From contig JARZZO010000013.1 in NCBI GenBank assembly GCA_030544215.1, positions 24,783,229-24,847,228 on the forward strand: DNA of 64,000 nt, in the 5' to 3' direction. The stretch comes from Zantedeschia hybrid cultivar. Its lineage: Eukaryota; Streptophyta; Magnoliopsida; Alismatales; Araceae. A model generated the notes under the pieces. The model saw only the letters and a list, made by a program, of their open reading frames with translations, ran no database searches and was not told the origin of the DNA. The position numbers and the translations under genes were made by a program. The stretch's first letter is position 1, and each line of letters begins with the position of its first letter. This document shows, piece by piece, positions 23,431 through 36,810 of this stretch.

Positions 23431-23988
23431 TGATGGGGAAATCTGAATGGGCCCAGCAATTAGGCCGAGAGTTTGGGCCGAGAGCTGAGCCAAAAGGCGA
23501 CCAAGAAGTCAGTATGGCCTAGAGGCCAATTTGGGCCAAGAGGTGAGAGGCCTATCAGATTCGGCCCGGTCTGAAGACGGCCGGGATATGAGCCTTCAGC
23601 CCAATAGATATAGAAGAGGTTCATAGCATTTTGGGGATCTACGCTCCCATATCTATGAATAGTCCCACATTGACTGCCGTGAACAAAGTTCTCTCACCTA
23701 CTCCCTATAAATAAAATATAGCTTACATCGGAAAAGGTAAGTGACCTAGGCCTTCACTTCTCTCTTAATACACCACCCTTCTCCTCTTCACATTACTGAC
23801 TTGACCGTCGGAGAGGGCTCCCTTGGAATGATACCCAGGGCCCTTATTGACAAAATATCTTCTCCCTGCAGGCATTTCCTCTTCCCTTGGTCTCTTCTCG
23901 GTTTCGAATCTTCCTCTTGGCCTGAGAACTCCCTTCGGCTCTCCGATCAAGCATCTGAGAACTGCTCGTGATTGCCTGGACTGCATCA
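23431..23988 (+). repeat. 3' LTR of a gypsy element
   Basis: It starts TGATGGGGAAAT and ends ACTGCATCA. It aligns with the reverse complement of 244-777. CCTATAAATAAAAT near 23705 is TATA-like. The upstream polypurine tract identifies it as a 3' LTR. The 5' part of the element is missing. Confidence 0.75.
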
Positions 23989-24779
23989 TTAAGGATAACT
24001 AATTACATGGTTATATGCATCTTCTAATTGTATAGGGGTGCATCTGCCGTCAAAAAGCCTCAAACACGTTCAAAACTGGAAGTTGTCCTGTGAAAAGGAC
24101 TAATAAATTACTGTCTAAATACATTGAGATACCCAAAAAAACCCTAACTTATTTGGTTAAATAACCAATAGTATCCTCACATTAAAACACCAAATTAAAT
24201 GGCCTCCTATTTGACAAAATCTACAATCACAAAGAAAGCTATAAGAACTAAAAAATGTGACAAACATTGACATGTTCATAACTACAATATGGAAACATTA
24301 GGTAGACGGGGGACTCAAAGGTAGCAGTCATGCTCGCTATTTATTTCAAACCAAAAAATCAAACCTAATTCAGTCTGAGCTTTTAAAAATTTGAATTTTG
24401 ATTGAAAGCAATCAAATCAACAATTTTGGTCCATCTGATTTTTCTTTGTTCATAAATCAAATCAACCCAAATAAGGCAAACAAGTTAAAGGGGCATATAC
24501 AAGTATTAAATTCTTGGGTGTATAAGTATGAGATTATGTAAATTGTAAGGCTCCAAACTCGAAATGACTTCTTCATAATACCTTTTGGATGCTATCTTTC
24601 ATAAAATAGTGTTGAGTTGTTAATAAAGTGGATTGTTTAACCATAATGGCCCATTATAAGACCCAAGAACCCAAATAATTTCTAGATGATCCTTAAGAAA
24701 ATAATGCTGAAGTAGGGTGCTTAATTATGGTTGCCCATTATAGTATATAACCCGCAAATGTAACCAAATTGCACTCGTT
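23989..24779. other. No recognisable feature
   Basis: This is AT-rich non-coding sequence between the LTR and the gcgacggc array. I see no genes, RNA genes or repeats of note. Confidence 0.5.
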
Positions 24780-24940
24780 CGACTATTAGTGATGGCTAAT
24801 AGAAAAGCCGTCACTAATAATGGACTATTAGGGACGGCTCTCTATGAACTCGTCGCTAATATTTTTTTTTTAAAAATTATAATATTAGCAACGGCTTGGA
24901 ACATAGCCGTCGCTAATAGTATTTTTTAATTTTCATATAT
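24780..24940. repeat. Short gcgacggc-type array
   Basis: Four to five motifs such as AAGCCGTCACTAATAAT and TATTAGCAACGGCTTGG in alternating orientation can pair into hairpins. It is the same repeat type as 1085-1480 and likewise lies next to a 5S-derived segment. Confidence 0.6.
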
Positions 24941-25019
24941 ATCCTAAATTTAAAATATCAACATATATAAACACCTTTTATTATTATCATTTTTTTTGTA
25001 TTTTTATTATTTTTCAAAA

Positions 25020-25320
25020 CAATCGACTTTAAAAATGGAACTTCCTGAGAGATCACTTATCCTTATATTACTCCTGGTTAAACACGTTTAACTACAAAGT
25101 TCTTTGCAAGAATTGAACGGACCTCCTTAAAGCGTCTTGTTGATTGAAGATACAAATTCATTATATTTGATGACTTCTACTCCTCTTATATAAGCAACGT
25201 CCTTGTTGCCATGCGCTTAATCAAAAGTCACCATACTCTTAATCAAAAGTGAGGAACGAGTGATTGGGAACCTAAGACTTTCAAACATTTTGCACATAAA
25301 TCTATATAAAAAATATATAG
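25020..25320 (-). other. 5S-rRNA-derived segment, second copy
   Basis: On the minus strand about 25140-25040 resembles the 3' part of plant 5S rRNA (GTTAAACGTGTTTAACCAGG, then GTAATATAAGGATAAGTGA). Upstream on that strand, near 25200, lies TTATATAAGAGG. The whole block aligns with 838-1064 in the opposite orientation, beyond the 5S part, so both are copies of one repeat family. Confidence 0.55.
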
Positions 25321-25344
25321 GAATATATACTTGAATGAATAACT

Positions 25345-28300
25345 GTAATAGTGACTTTCAAAAAAAAATAATGATAATAGTTATACTAGTAAAGCTGGTT
25401 AAAATATTTTAATATATAATTTATGTATATATAAATACATTTATATATAATTAAATATTATGGTTAAAGAAAACATAAAAAAGTGAGAAATTAATTAATA
25501 TATAAAATTACTATTTAAGATAATACATATTTTAAATATATTATTAAAATTTTATTTTTTCAAAGATGTAATTTGCATGAAAATAAATACTTCTATTTAC
25601 TAGTTAAAAAAACGCACTAACTTGCGTGTAAGTTCGTCCATAAATAAGGTTTGTTGTAAAAATTTGATTGTCAATTTTTTTTTGAACTATTGTACTAATT
25701 GAATCTTCCTAATTTTTTTAATGTTAATTTAGTACATTGTTTGTGTTACGTAAAGTATATTAAAAGAATAATAATTTATGATACCGTTAAGACGTTTCAA
25801 GATCCACAAGTGCTATATGTCCGCTGTCAAACCATTTCCTTTGATGCAGAAGTGAATGCTCCGGGTGATCACCCTTTTCATTGTTGTTTAATTTTGTTAT
25901 CGTCATTCGTATTGGATCATGTGGCATTAGAGGCCATCTTCATTCACAAGTCGAACGAGGTCATTTCCAACACCTACAAGGTTCCATATATGGGAGTTCC
26001 CTAATTGGGAATGACTCGACACAGATGAATAGTTAATGTATAGTATTTCCTAGTATATATGAATAAATCATGATAAATAATCTCAAGAAATAAAACAGTC
26101 TTAAATATTTTATTAATATTGGGCCTCTTTTGAAAATGGCCATTGGGGCCAGATTTCTGAAGGAATTTGATTTTGCAAAATGATGTCAGAATTGTTAGAT
26201 TGAACATTGGCGTTAGAGGGCATTAAAATGTCACTTGGGAAATTAGATGGGAATAGAAACATAAAATTTGCGTTTTTACACATCTCTGTGGCCATGCCCA
26301 TCAAAGTCAAACATTCGTCGATAGTTAGGGAAGCATGGTAAGAATTTTAACCCAAAAAGTAATTTTAATTCGAAGAAAGTTCACCTCAGCCAGCATTTCA
26401 CAGGAAGGAAGGAATCCCTCGATGGATTTGAGTCTATCTCTCTCCTCCTCTAAGGAATTAAATAGTTCCAAAACAGAGACAGGACGCAGATATCATCCTG
26501 TAGGATGGTTATATTGTGTGGACTCACCTCAAACACACTGTATTCAAATGGACTCCGGTTCCTCTCAGTAAACTTACTGAGTTAGACGGTAACCAAACTT
26601 GGGGATGACACCTATGAAATAGATTTGTCAATTGAGATGTGTCATATTGCAGTCTACCATTTTTTCTTCGTTCTTAATGTTTTCAATATTTTGATACAAC
26701 TCAGAACACTTAGATACAACCAAGAGCTACAATCACAATTTAAAATACATTGTAATATACCTAAATACAATTCAGACCACTACATAAATATACGTCTGAG
26801 TGCATGTAAATACAACCTACTTCACAAAAAATACAACTAGCTTATCTTTAAGGTACTCCAGATGATGACTGAGTTTTTGCAAGGGAACCGTTACTATCAC
26901 CAAGAAATACAAAGCAAAGTAGATGGCGTGCTACATTACAGTTCTACCAGAAAACGTGATGATCCTCTCAATGCTTCATTACAGTTCAATTTTAAAGACT
27001 CGTCTAGCAGACTGATTCAGTGAGCAAACTTTAATTGGCATGGGATTCCCTTTTGGGGTGGTGCCCCAAATTTAGAAGTAGCTTGTCTTCAGCATGATGT
27101 CTGCTTACCCCTGTATTGAAAGCAGAGAGTTGCTTACCCCTGTATTGACCTGTATTATCAAAATTAACAGAAATATGAGCTTCCCTGATATAGCAAAGGA
27201 TGAAAAAGGCAGCAAGGATACTTATAAATGCATAAGATGATCATCTACTTGCTTTATATGACCATCCTAAAATCCTTGATGGTGGATAATTAGAATAGCC
27301 TACTTGTGGTCGAAGGACGTGACCAAAATTGTCTCAATTTAAATGTGTTTCTACGATCATGGTACTGTAGGGAGGGGAAGTTCTCACTATTAAGAGTATT
27401 GCTACTTGTTTTCCGTTACAGCTAAGTATTAGGTGGAATAGACTTAAAGTCATTCCTAAAGCATACAAGCCTAAATATAATAATTGTTTATTGGGGGGTC
27501 TACTGGGTTGACCATAGTACAGGTTTTGAGTCAATGTGTTTCAGGTATTTCCCTGAGCTTCTTTCAATGGGTATTATATTTCTTTAAGGACAAAAAAGCT
27601 GTGATCTTATTCATTAAGCATTGGATCTTTTGGGATCTTATTCATGAATATGACAACTTGGCATCAATACTCCTCTCACTGAATTCTTTAAACCATATTT
27701 CATTGAAACCCACAAAAGTTGAAAATAATAGAAAGGAAGATAAAAGGCAACACAATAAGTAGAAGCAATCTCTTTTATCAGCTATCACAGACTGAATTTG
27801 TGATATTGTTCCTAAGGCTAAAAGAAATAACTGTGCCTATATTTAAGTAAAATAGTCACATCGTTGATTCACTGAATTGATACTATGCTGAGATTGTTCG
27901 CATGTTTGCAAACATTTGAAGGTGAGGATCATTCAAAATATGGATAGGTGAAACCAGAAGTGGAGAGAAATTCTGTTTTGGAAAAGAATAAGGCATGAGA
28001 AAATAAGGAGTGGACATGATATATGTCAAAATATTTATATAATTATGTTTGATTCAAGATCTGTCCTGATCTCTGTAGTTTTATCATTTCAGTGTTATGC
28101 CTTTGAGCAAGGTACTTGTAGAAGCTTAAAGAGCTTTCTTCTTCCATCCAGGTATGAAGATCTTGTGCCTTCACAATACACAACCAACTTAAGACATGAT
28201 CATGGAGAAACATATTCCCACTTCCATCAAGAATTGATCTTAAGAATCAAAAAATAGAATTCTGGGAACAAAATAAGATCTACAATGATAGCTAGTATAA

Positions 28301-29810
28301 TGAAGAAGGTAGTGTTGCTCATGCTATTAATCTCAGGACTTGGGGTGCGCCGTCCACGTATTCTCTCCAATTTAATTGAAACTTCTTGTCATGCTTTTAG
28401 GTGCAAAAATTTGGAAAATGAGCTTGACATCACAAACTCTGAATGGTCCCTAACAAGCTGTAGGGACTTTTAGGTCAGGGTTTCTCCACCACCCTCACCC
28501 AAGAAAAACCAATAAGTCAAACACACAAACATTCCCTTTGAAGGAGATTTCTACACAGTTTGTGTGTTCGAAATTGTATTTGTGTTTTTTGTTTGTCTTA
28601 TTATTATTCAATAATGTTTACTTCCATGTGTTTGTTATTATTATTTTTGGATAGAAAGGAACTCTATGTCATGTTTTCCCTACAAAAGGACATACTTAAC
28701 AGTTTCATTAAAATTTAAACTCACAACACTCATTGTTTAAGCCAAGCCAGTTGGTCAGATCAAACTGAGATTTACTGTTGAAACTTCACCAAGCATGCAT
28801 AGTAAATTCTGTTTTTTGAAGGTCAAGGCTATTTTGGGGTGGGGGGTGGGGGGACGGTGTTAATTCTAGACTTGTCAAAGAAATTCTTGGTGCCCCACCT
28901 GCCGTTGGTAGTATTGAGTTAGGTGGTTGATACCGATGCTTGTGCATGCTGATTTGACAGATGGTGCATGTAGAGCAAGTGTATTTTTATCTCTGTCACA
29001 ATGAAGATTCCTAGGCTACTCTATGTTGGGTATTTGTTTGAACTTATTCGAAGTAACTTTTACTAATAGGGTTGGGGAGAGTGGACATAAATGTGCACAT
29101 GCAACTCAATTGGAAATCTTCTATGCCTAATATTTAGCACTGATTTGATTATAATCAATTACAATTTGGCAACATATTTTTCATTTGTTAAAAAAAGTTT
29201 TCAAATTGTTGGCAAGACTTAAATGGTAATTTATAAGTAAGGAGGATAAGTTTTTCTATACCAGGTTAGCCAGCATACCAACATAGGCCCAACAGTGTAT
29301 ATATCTTATCCAAAGAAACCTACCCTAATTGGATCAATTGTCAACATTCTAATGTCAAACCAGACAAAACTCCTAGTGGATCAATTTATGGACCTCCTTT
29401 AAAGGTGCTAGTTAAGGGTGCTAAGGTTTGAGAAAAGTTATGATTTCTATAGGTAAACTAGTTAAAACCCTTTTGGAATCATGAAAGTAAAGATTTTGGT
29501 CATCATTTTGCAGTCTATTGCCTTTATGTTTAGCCATGTGACTGTAGACAAAGAATCACATGGTTTTCTAAATGCCACTGCACTTAAAGGACAAAAGGTT
29601 CTTGCCTTGTGGCCTTTTTGATAAACTTGCATTTCAACTTCATATTATCCCGAGAGCCCATCTGCAGATAACATGAAGACTTGGTTATATGCAAACAGAA
29701 TAACTTGCAGCACAACTATATAATCCTATGGGTTCTGTGGTAGCATGGCTTCTGAAATAATGATTTTATTTTAATCACACGAAGCAACACTCAGCCACAT
29801 GTCCTGCTTG
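25345..29810. other. Featureless intergenic sequence
   Basis: I found no recognisable gene, transposon or RNA. Open frames here are short and mostly lack a proper ATG context. One 62-codon frame at 28285-28473 starts with a hydrophobic stretch but has no other support. Confidence 0.45.
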
Positions 29811-29814
29811 TATT

Positions 29815-30010
29815 ATCTGGCTGCATGAATCCTACTGTGCCATTCTGACTCTCATTTCAGTTTAACCACACCAAGCAATACTTATTCACGTATTTTTTTC
29901 TATAGCATAGTGCAATATTACATGCCCCATCTGAAGCTGATCAGAGGAAGAGCCGTATCCCATTTATTTTGGGTTGGCTGCGTAAATCATGTAGTGCCGT
30001 TCTACTTATC
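29815..30010 (+). mobile_element. SINE-like fragments (Au type)
   Basis: GGCTGCATGAATCCTACTGT near 29820 and TTTTGGGTTGGCTGCGTAAA near 29970 resemble the conserved 3' region of plant Au-type SINEs, which carries a GGGTCGGCTACATGAATCC-like block. No A or B box and no target duplication were identified, so these are fragments at best. 30220-30300 may belong to the same kind of repeat. Confidence 0.4.
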
Positions 30011-31060
30011 AAGTGCCATGCTCGTCATTAAACCTAGAAAAGTCACGTCCTAGCCTGTCTTACTGTATTGAACTCTCTCATTTTAGGACCGCCTCAAGCC
30101 ATTTTACCATCTTCTACTTGAGTTTGATCACACTTTCAAGTGACCACTGAACTTGGATGGCAATACATGTCCAAACCAAAGGAAGTAAGGAACTTAAAAT
30201 TAATTGAAGCTACTGGAAATCTGCATGTACACAATCCTTCCGAGTCTTATGCTACTTAAATCTTTTTACACATCCATCTCAACATCGTCTCTGCAACACA
30301 GATTTTTGTGTATTTTTTCTTCGTTGTGAAGCATCCAGTAAGATATAACAAGTCTCACATCAGTTCTATAAAAAGCTTGGAGAAATGAGCCTTTAAGAGA
30401 GTTGTTTAACTCTTGGGGTTATTCCCCAGACGTCCATGGACTTTTCCTGCCTACTTCAATGGATTGGCTGGTATCCTAGTCAGGCATGAGGGGAGTCTCT
30501 TGTCATTCATCAGGAAAGAAAAAAAATAATATCCCCAAGATAATATTCTATAAGATCCAATTACCTGTTATTTGAATCTCTATAGTAATTCTTTATGCAT
30601 GGTTCTGCATGGTTTCTATCGGGCAACAATGTTGAAGAAATGGATGCATTTCTAAAGCAAAGCTAGGGAAGCCTATAAACATGCTTGCCATATATGAATT
30701 CTAGCTATGGCATTCTCGGACTTATTAACCTATTACATAGTTCCATATAACATTACAATTAGCCTCAGAAATCAGTATTACTGTGTTTGGAAAAGATAAC
30801 TAAGGTGGATACCATCAATATACCTTCCATTCCCGAGAAAATCAAGCTAAGCAATCGGCTGCCATGTGGAAGTTTTGATGTTTCGAAATCTTGTAATAGT
30901 TGGATGTTACTTGAAAGTTTTGACTCTTGAAATTTTGTCTAATTCTTTGCTATGCATTCATTTGTTAAAAATATATAGGTGACTTTTACTAAATGATATT
31001 TGTTTGACTTTGACTAAATGATATTTGTTTCCGTTGTTCTATGTAGTCAAAGGAGAGTAA
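30011..31060. other. No recognisable gene
   Basis: This is mixed-composition sequence without a supported feature, apart from a possible SINE-like piece near 30220-30300. Confidence 0.4.
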
Positions 31061-31064
31061 TGCG

Positions 31065-32640
31065 CTCGCCTAGGCGACGAGGCGAGGCAAAGCGATCATA
31101 ACCTGCCTTGCTTTGGCCTGATTCGCCTAGGCGAAGGCTGAAAATGCCTCAAGCGTTGAGGCGCTCGCCTCCGCACGCCTCTGGCGCCTCCGTCGCCTAG
31201 GCCCACCTCAGCCGGTCAGTTCAGCCTGAACTCGGCCCATTTGCCCAGCCCAAAGGGCCCAATGCCCGGGTTATAAAAGTGAACCGCTAACCCCCCAAAC
31301 CTGTCCCAATAGAAACCCTAACGCCCCGCCCAGTGCCATGCGTCATCCTTCGCCCCTCCACAATCGCCGTCCGTGGCTGGCAGCTCCACGGATCCTCTCT
31401 CTATCTCTCCCCCTATTTTGCTCCCCTCCTCCGACCCTCTCATTCTCTGTGTCTCTCCCCATCTGGCTCCCCTCCCCCGACCCTCTTACTCTCTATGTCT
31501 CTCTCTCTCTTTCTCTATCGCTCCCCTCCTCTGACCCTCTCACTCTGTATGTCACTCTCTCTATATCGCTCCCCTCCCCCGACCCTCTTACTCTCTCTGT
31601 GCCTCCCCCGACCCTCTCACTCTCTTTGTCTCTCTCCCTGTCTCGCTCTCCTCTCTCGACCCTCTCACTCTGTCTACTTCTCTCCCTGTCTCCCTCCCCT
31701 CCCCTGCACCCCCCCCCCCCCCCCCCCCGACCATCTCACTCTCTGTCTCTCTCTCTCACCCCCACCCTATGACTCTTTCTGTCTGTCTCACTCTATCTAA
31801 CTCTTTGTCTCTTTTTTTTCCTCTCTCTCTCTCTCTCTCACTATCTTCATAACTGTCTCTCTCTTTACAGGTGGACGATGATTTATTAACTAGGTGGAGT
31901 GTGGACGACATTGATTTATCTTTGTGACTAAAGTTCCACTTTTTGTCCTTTCTATTATTATGTTTTTTTTAATTATATCTAAGTTCAATGATTATTAAGC
32001 ATTATGTATTAATTTTTGTATTAAATTTTTATTGTCAATGTTATTTATTTAAGATGTTCACACCAGCCGGAGGTTCGTCTCATTCATCTAATTAAGGGCC
32101 TAACGAAGGGAAAGGGAGAAATAAAAACTCCGGCTGAAAATATGGTACTTTAGTGAATCCAATAAGGGCTAGATAAAATGCAATTTTTGTCAGAAAGATT
32201 GTAAAGCAGTGATCCACCGATTGAAACAATACCTAGCTGAGACTTCTACAAATGTGACAGCTTGCTTGAAGGTGACACCAAAGGCAAAAGAATAAATTAA
32301 ATAGTACATGGAGCAATCAAAATAAGCATGGATTGAAAAGAAATGTTTGATTAAGGAAGCAGAAAATTGAGATGATATTTTTAAAGATTCGACTTCTAAA
32401 GATTCATCCTTTAAGGTGAATCAAGTTGATGACATTCTTGCAAGGCCTCCTCGGATGAAAGGTCCGATTTTGTACTCATAATCCTGAAGATTCAAAGGGC
32501 AAATATATCAAGGACAAGAAGCATGGGAAGGAAGTATGAGAAAAGGTCATCCAATACATAGCTAGGTAGTCAAGCTGAAATCTCATTCAATACCGTGTGT
32601 CTAAATAGTTTCCAAACAATGTTAGATGTTATAGGACAAT
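31065..32640 (+). pseudogene. Decayed hAT transposase gene, 5' part with BED finger
   Basis: 31065-31210 holds several palindromic CGCCTAGGCG motifs, the kind found in subterminal parts of plant hAT elements, and a promoter-like stretch follows with GGTTATAAAAG near 31268. After the pyrimidine-rich block, 32090-32460 encodes a decayed BED zinc finger: WKYGTLV-like start, CNFCQK near 32179, then after a frameshift RLKQYLAETSTNVTACLKV. In this domain LKQHLA is usual, so the His ligand has become Tyr. Stops and frame changes abound. The catalytic core and dimerisation region are missing. Confidence 0.6.
31395..31860 (+). repeat. Pyrimidine-rich minisatellite (CT tract)
   Basis: Degenerate units of roughly 45-60 bp, each with CCGACCCTCTCACTCTCT and CTCCCCTCC, include a run of 18 C residues near 31720. 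Long overlapping open frames here come from the lack of purines on this strand and are not genes. Confidence 0.85.
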
Positions 32641-33300
32641 TTGGTATGGGATTGAAATAAGTATCCTTAAAGGATATGAAATCTTTGGACAACATATCCC
32701 CTCTTCTTAGATTCATTTAAGAGGATAAAGGACATAAAGAACATCTTTAATTAATGGGGCATGAAGGCCACCACACACTTAAGGATGTTCCCTACTGGTC
32801 CTTCAACCGATATAAATGAACCAAACAAGTTGCCGTTCAACTAATATGAACGAACCACAAATATTATAGCATGAGGCAATAATACTGCATTTTCATTAAT
32901 TGAATCACATTACACAATTTAAGACACCTTAATAAAATGACCTATAGGTTATATGGCCGCTCTACCGATAAGAGATAATCAATAACCACATCCGCTCTAC
33001 CGATAAGAGATAATCAATAACCACATGGCCATTCTATTAAGAATGAGCCAATAAATAATGGTTACTCTATCAATAAGAGTAAACCAAGAAAACTTTAGAA
33101 AAATCAACAAATAATGGTCACTTTAATAAAATGATTCATGTGTTATATGGCCGCTCTATCAATAAGAGAGAACCAATAACCACATGGTCATTCTATTAAG
33201 AATGAGCTAGTAAATAATGGTTACTCTACCAATAAGAATAAACCAATAAGAAACAAGGGCTATTTCATGAATAGAAATAAACCCATTAGCATTTTTTATT
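32641..33300. other. Intergenic with a 35-bp duplication
   Basis: A 35-bp unit beginning CCGCTCTACCGATAAGAG is exactly repeated at 32957-32991 and 32992-33026. Looser copies with ATGGCCGCTCTATCAATAAG continue to about 33240. No gene is seen. Confidence 0.6.
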
Positions 33301-33960
33301 AACAATATTACAATGATAATAAAAAAATAATCCTTCTTGTGTCCTTTTATGTCCACGCACACAAAGCTTCAAATGGGGTCCTTGTTCTTCTCTTTCTACA
33401 GAAAAATTCCCAACAGAGCCTCTTCTTCTCTCTTTTTTCTTTGCTCTGCGTGTGTGTTTGTTGGAGCCTTAAGGGGCCTCTTATAGGCCAAATGGTGGAC
33501 TCTTTTTTCTTTCCTCTTTTTTTTTTTTTTAACCCTACCACCACCGGTGGGGGGTTGGGGGGTTAATGAGGGTACCGGTGGGGTGGGGGTGGGGGGAGTG
33601 GTCAATGGTGACTCCTCTCTTCACCGCTGGCCCTCTCTCTCCCCCCCTGTGGTTGTACTAGCCACCGCAACCTCTCTCTCTCTCTCTCTCTCTCTCTTCC
33701 TATTTTTCTTCCAAGAAAAAATTGTTTCAACAAATGCCCCGGACATGTGCGGAAGTAGGGGCAGAGCCATATGTCCTGTGTATCCGCATTAAGGTCTTGT
33801 ATTGGCTTCATCTCATACGCTCATCTTGCATTCGGCTGAAAACTCGTGGGCCTTGTCTTAAGATTTTGGGAGTAAACCCATTCTTGTTGGTATTAATCCT
33901 CCAAGATCCTATTGCCTCTGAGCAAGGGTAGCTTGTAGTTGCTAGGAGATTAATCCTTTA
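33301..33960 (-). repeat. Probable LTR region of the minus-strand Tat remnant
   Basis: On the minus strand GGCCTATAAGAGGCCCC near 33490 looks like an LTR promoter, followed by a leader-like tract. CT repeats lie at 33670-33700, and GGTGGGGTGGGG-type runs at 33540-33600. The position, downstream of the remnant's pol and antisense gene, suits a 3' LTR. The ends could not be fixed and no second copy is present. Confidence 0.35.
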
Positions 33961-34600
33961 TCAACTTCTGGCATTTGCCAAGTTCTTCAAAAATACTTGG
34001 GTATGAATACCCCTTTTCGGCATTTTAGGGTATACAATGAAAGTGATCCTAACTAGCTGAGCTTTGACTGCAACAAGTTGATCTTTGGGTATGGATACCC
34101 TCTTCTGGCATTTTAGGGTACATGATAAAAGTGACCCTAACTGACTGAAGCCTTGAATGTGACCAACCGATGTTTGGGTACAGATAACCCTCTTTTGGCA
34201 TTTTAGGACACACCGTGGAAGCAACCCTAACTGGCCGGCGCTTTGACTATAATAAGTCGAACTTTGGGTATGAATAACCCCCTTTTGACATTTTAGGGCA
34301 CATTGTGAAAGTGACCCTAACTGATCAAAGCTTTGACTGTGACCAACCGATCTTTAGGTATAGATAATCCTCTTCTGGCATTTTAAGACACATGGTAGAA
34401 GTGACCGTAATTGGCCGGAGCTTTGACTTTGACCAGTTGATCTTCTCTTTTAGCATTTTAGGGTGCATTGTAGAAGCAACCCTAATTGGCCGAAACTTTG
34501 ACTTTAATAAGTTAAACTTTGAGTATGAACAGCCCTTTTTTGGCGTTTTAGGATATGTTGCGAGTGACCCTAATTGGCCGAAGCTTTGAACTGTAGTGAG
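33961..34600. repeat. ~88-91-bp tandem repeat
   Basis: Seven units share GGCATTTTAGGGTACAT, GTGACCCTAACTGGCC and GCTTTGACT, mostly 88-91 bp long, one about 75. The block lies between the antisense gene and the presumed LTR of the Tat remnant. Confidence 0.8.
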
Positions 34601-34689
34601 CCGGATTTTGTAACTTTGCCATGATTTAGACTTTCATCTTGCTTCTTAGTCCTTCCAATACCTTTTAATAGTAAACTGCTCTTAGTTCT

Positions 34690-35480
34690 TTCTTTTCTTT
34701 TGCACTTAGTCCGCTTCTTTCCTCCTTTGTGTCATGGCCGAGGTAGGAGGCCTGTCTTTGTTGTTCTTGGATGACACCCAAAAACTTTTTGGTGAAGTTG
34801 GTCTGACTTTGACTTGCTTGACTATTTGCTTTCTCGGCTTTCTTTTTTTTGGTAGCACAGGAGCGCGAGATTAAGCTCGAAGATCCCTTCCTAGAAGGTA
34901 TTTCATCGTCACATCAAGAGGCGCAACCTTCGACTGGTGGGACTATTGATGCCTATATAACTGCTAAATCTCTTTTCGGTACCTTTCTGGTGTTTTTTTT
35001 GACTTGATGTTTATTTGCTATCTAGGTGTACCACTTTCCGCTCCCGAGGTCGTTGCAATCGACCCCTTGATAGGGGTATCTATTTCCTCGCCTGACAAGG
35101 GTACATAGCAATCATTGGCTTTCTATTTCTTTTTATTATTGCTTCTTTTTCAGACAACTGTCTGACCTGTTTATTTTCTTTCTTTTCAACCGTAGGTATT
35201 CCGGAGGGGTCTGCTGTTCTACAGTGCCAGAGGGATGTTGCTTTTTTGAGCTTGGATGAAAAGGAATCATATCTTGCTGCTTTACGCCTTCAAATGAAGC
35301 AGGTTGAGAAATCTATAGAGGAGGATTCTCATCTTCTCGCAGCAGAGGACCATCGCCTAACTGAGCTTCGTAGGGAAAAAGCCGAGTGCCTTCATAGGGA
35401 AAAAGCCAAGTGCCTTCACAAACTCGGGCTTCTTCACTTGATCGTGGATCCTCCCGAGTCCCCTGCTCGGGATTAAGCCG
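34690..35480 (+). pseudogene. Antisense extra gene of the second Tat element, 3' exons
   Basis: On the plus strand, opposite to the element's pol, exon-like parts are separated by T-rich, intron-like stretches with AG before and GT after. They include an exon after TAGCACAG near 34860, one after TATCTAG near 35025 and one after ACCGTAG near 35195. The last encodes LSLDEKESYLAALRLQMKQ, a charged helical region with EKSIEEDSHLL and repeated HREKAKCLH, and ends at a stop near 35474. It resembles the coiled-coil C-terminus of the Transposase_28-like antisense genes. The N-terminal part is absent. Confidence 0.5.
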
Positions 35481-35900
35481 CTTTTCTTGTTTAAGGCATT
35501 ATGAGGGCTTGAGCTCTTTTTTTTTGTTTTAAACTTCGGGTACCCAGAGGGCTTGTCTCGGTCACCTACGACATTTCAATATATCATATGCTTCTTAATA
35601 GTATGAACTCTTTGCTATATGTTGCATACTAGCCTTTCTTTCGTTTTCTTTTTCTTTCTTTTTCTCTTTTTCAATGCCAACGTCAGCACCCTTTCGGATT
35701 TTCACCAGAGTTAGCCTCCTTACTTTTGTCTACACGCTCTTTCAGGTTGTCATACAGCAGGGTTATCCATTTTTGCCTAAGGCGCCCTTTCAGGTTTTTA
35801 CCTTAGCCGGATTTTGGGACCTTTTTGCGCTCAACTGTTCCTTTTCTAGAGGAAACAATTAAGTCTATCGGAGCACCTCCATTTTAAGCTTCTTTTTCTT

Positions 35901-35942
<42 letters not shown>

Positions 35943-36189
35943 TATTTATTTATTTATCAGTAGGGAATTATGGCTCCTTTATGGGCTAATTTTGGATAGA
36001 GTTCTTAATTTTGTTCGGTACGAACTTGTGGCTTCCCTATGGGCCAAAGTGGTGGGTGGGACTTAGGAATTATAAGTTTGTGAAGCTTTGGGGACCGAAT
36101 GGTTCCCCGAGCCGAGACTTGTCGTCTGGGTGAAACTTTTCCGGTGGGATGAAGGATTTAGAGATTTTCCTGGAAAGTGAAAGTTCCAA
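35481..36189. other. Spacer of the Tat remnant with CT/TA microsatellite
   Basis: This T-rich sequence includes a (CT)n(AT)n run at 35896-35945. Two TTTTTGCCTAAGGCGCCC-type motifs near 35770 recur near 37480, so the spacer contains dispersed small repeats. No gene is seen. Confidence 0.5.
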
Positions 36190-36810
36190 GTAGTGTATTG
36201 ACCTTTTGGGCTTTTTCGAGGGGAAAAAGGCTCCAAATAGCCATATATTTTAGATTTTCAAGGAGATAAAGACTCCAAGTAGTCATGGATTTTGGATTTT
36301 CAAGAGGATTAAGGTTCCAAGTAGCCATGAATTGGGTTTTCAAGGAGATGAAGGCTCTAAGTAGCCATGCACTTAGAGTTTTCAAGGGGATGAAGGTTCC
36401 ATGTAGCCATGAATTTTGGATTTTTCAAGGGGATAAAGGCTCCAAGTAGCCATGCACTTTGAATTTTCAAGTGGATGAAGGCTCCAAGTAGCCATGAACT
36501 TTTGGATTTTCAAGAGGATAAAGGCTCCAAGTAGCCATGAACTTTGAGTTTTCAAGAGGATAAAGGCTCCAAGTAGCCATGCACTTTGGGACTTTCAAGG
36601 GGATAAAGACTCCAAATAACCATGAATTTTTGGATTTTCAAGGAGATAAAGACTCCAAATAGCCATGGATTTTTGGATTTTCAAGGAGATAAAGACTCCA
36701 AATAGCCATGAATTTTTGGATTTCCAAGGAGATAAAGGCTCCAAATAGCCATGAATTTTTGGTTTTTAAGGGGATAAAGGCTCCAAGTAGCTATGAACTT
36801 TGTGTTGTAT
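36190..36810. repeat. ~42-bp tandem repeat
   Basis: About fifteen units of ~42 bp built on GATAAAGGCTCCAAGTAGCC and ATGAACTTTGGATTTTCAAG. Like the 65-bp block of the other Tat element, it lies between the pol end and the antisense gene. Frames in it are repeat artefacts. Confidence 0.85.

Noticed and set aside
28285..28473. 62-codon frame with a hydrophobic start, possible secreted peptide
   Set aside because: It is too short, has no family match I can name, and there is no promoter or splice support.
31333..31800. Two overlapping ~150-codon open frames rich in Ser, Leu and Pro
   Set aside because: They arise from a pyrimidine minisatellite with almost no purines on this strand, so stops cannot occur. 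There is no protein signature.
36190..36810. CRISPR-like regular spacing of repeats
   Set aside because: Units are contiguous and degenerate, without unique spacers, in a plant retroelement. It is a minisatellite.
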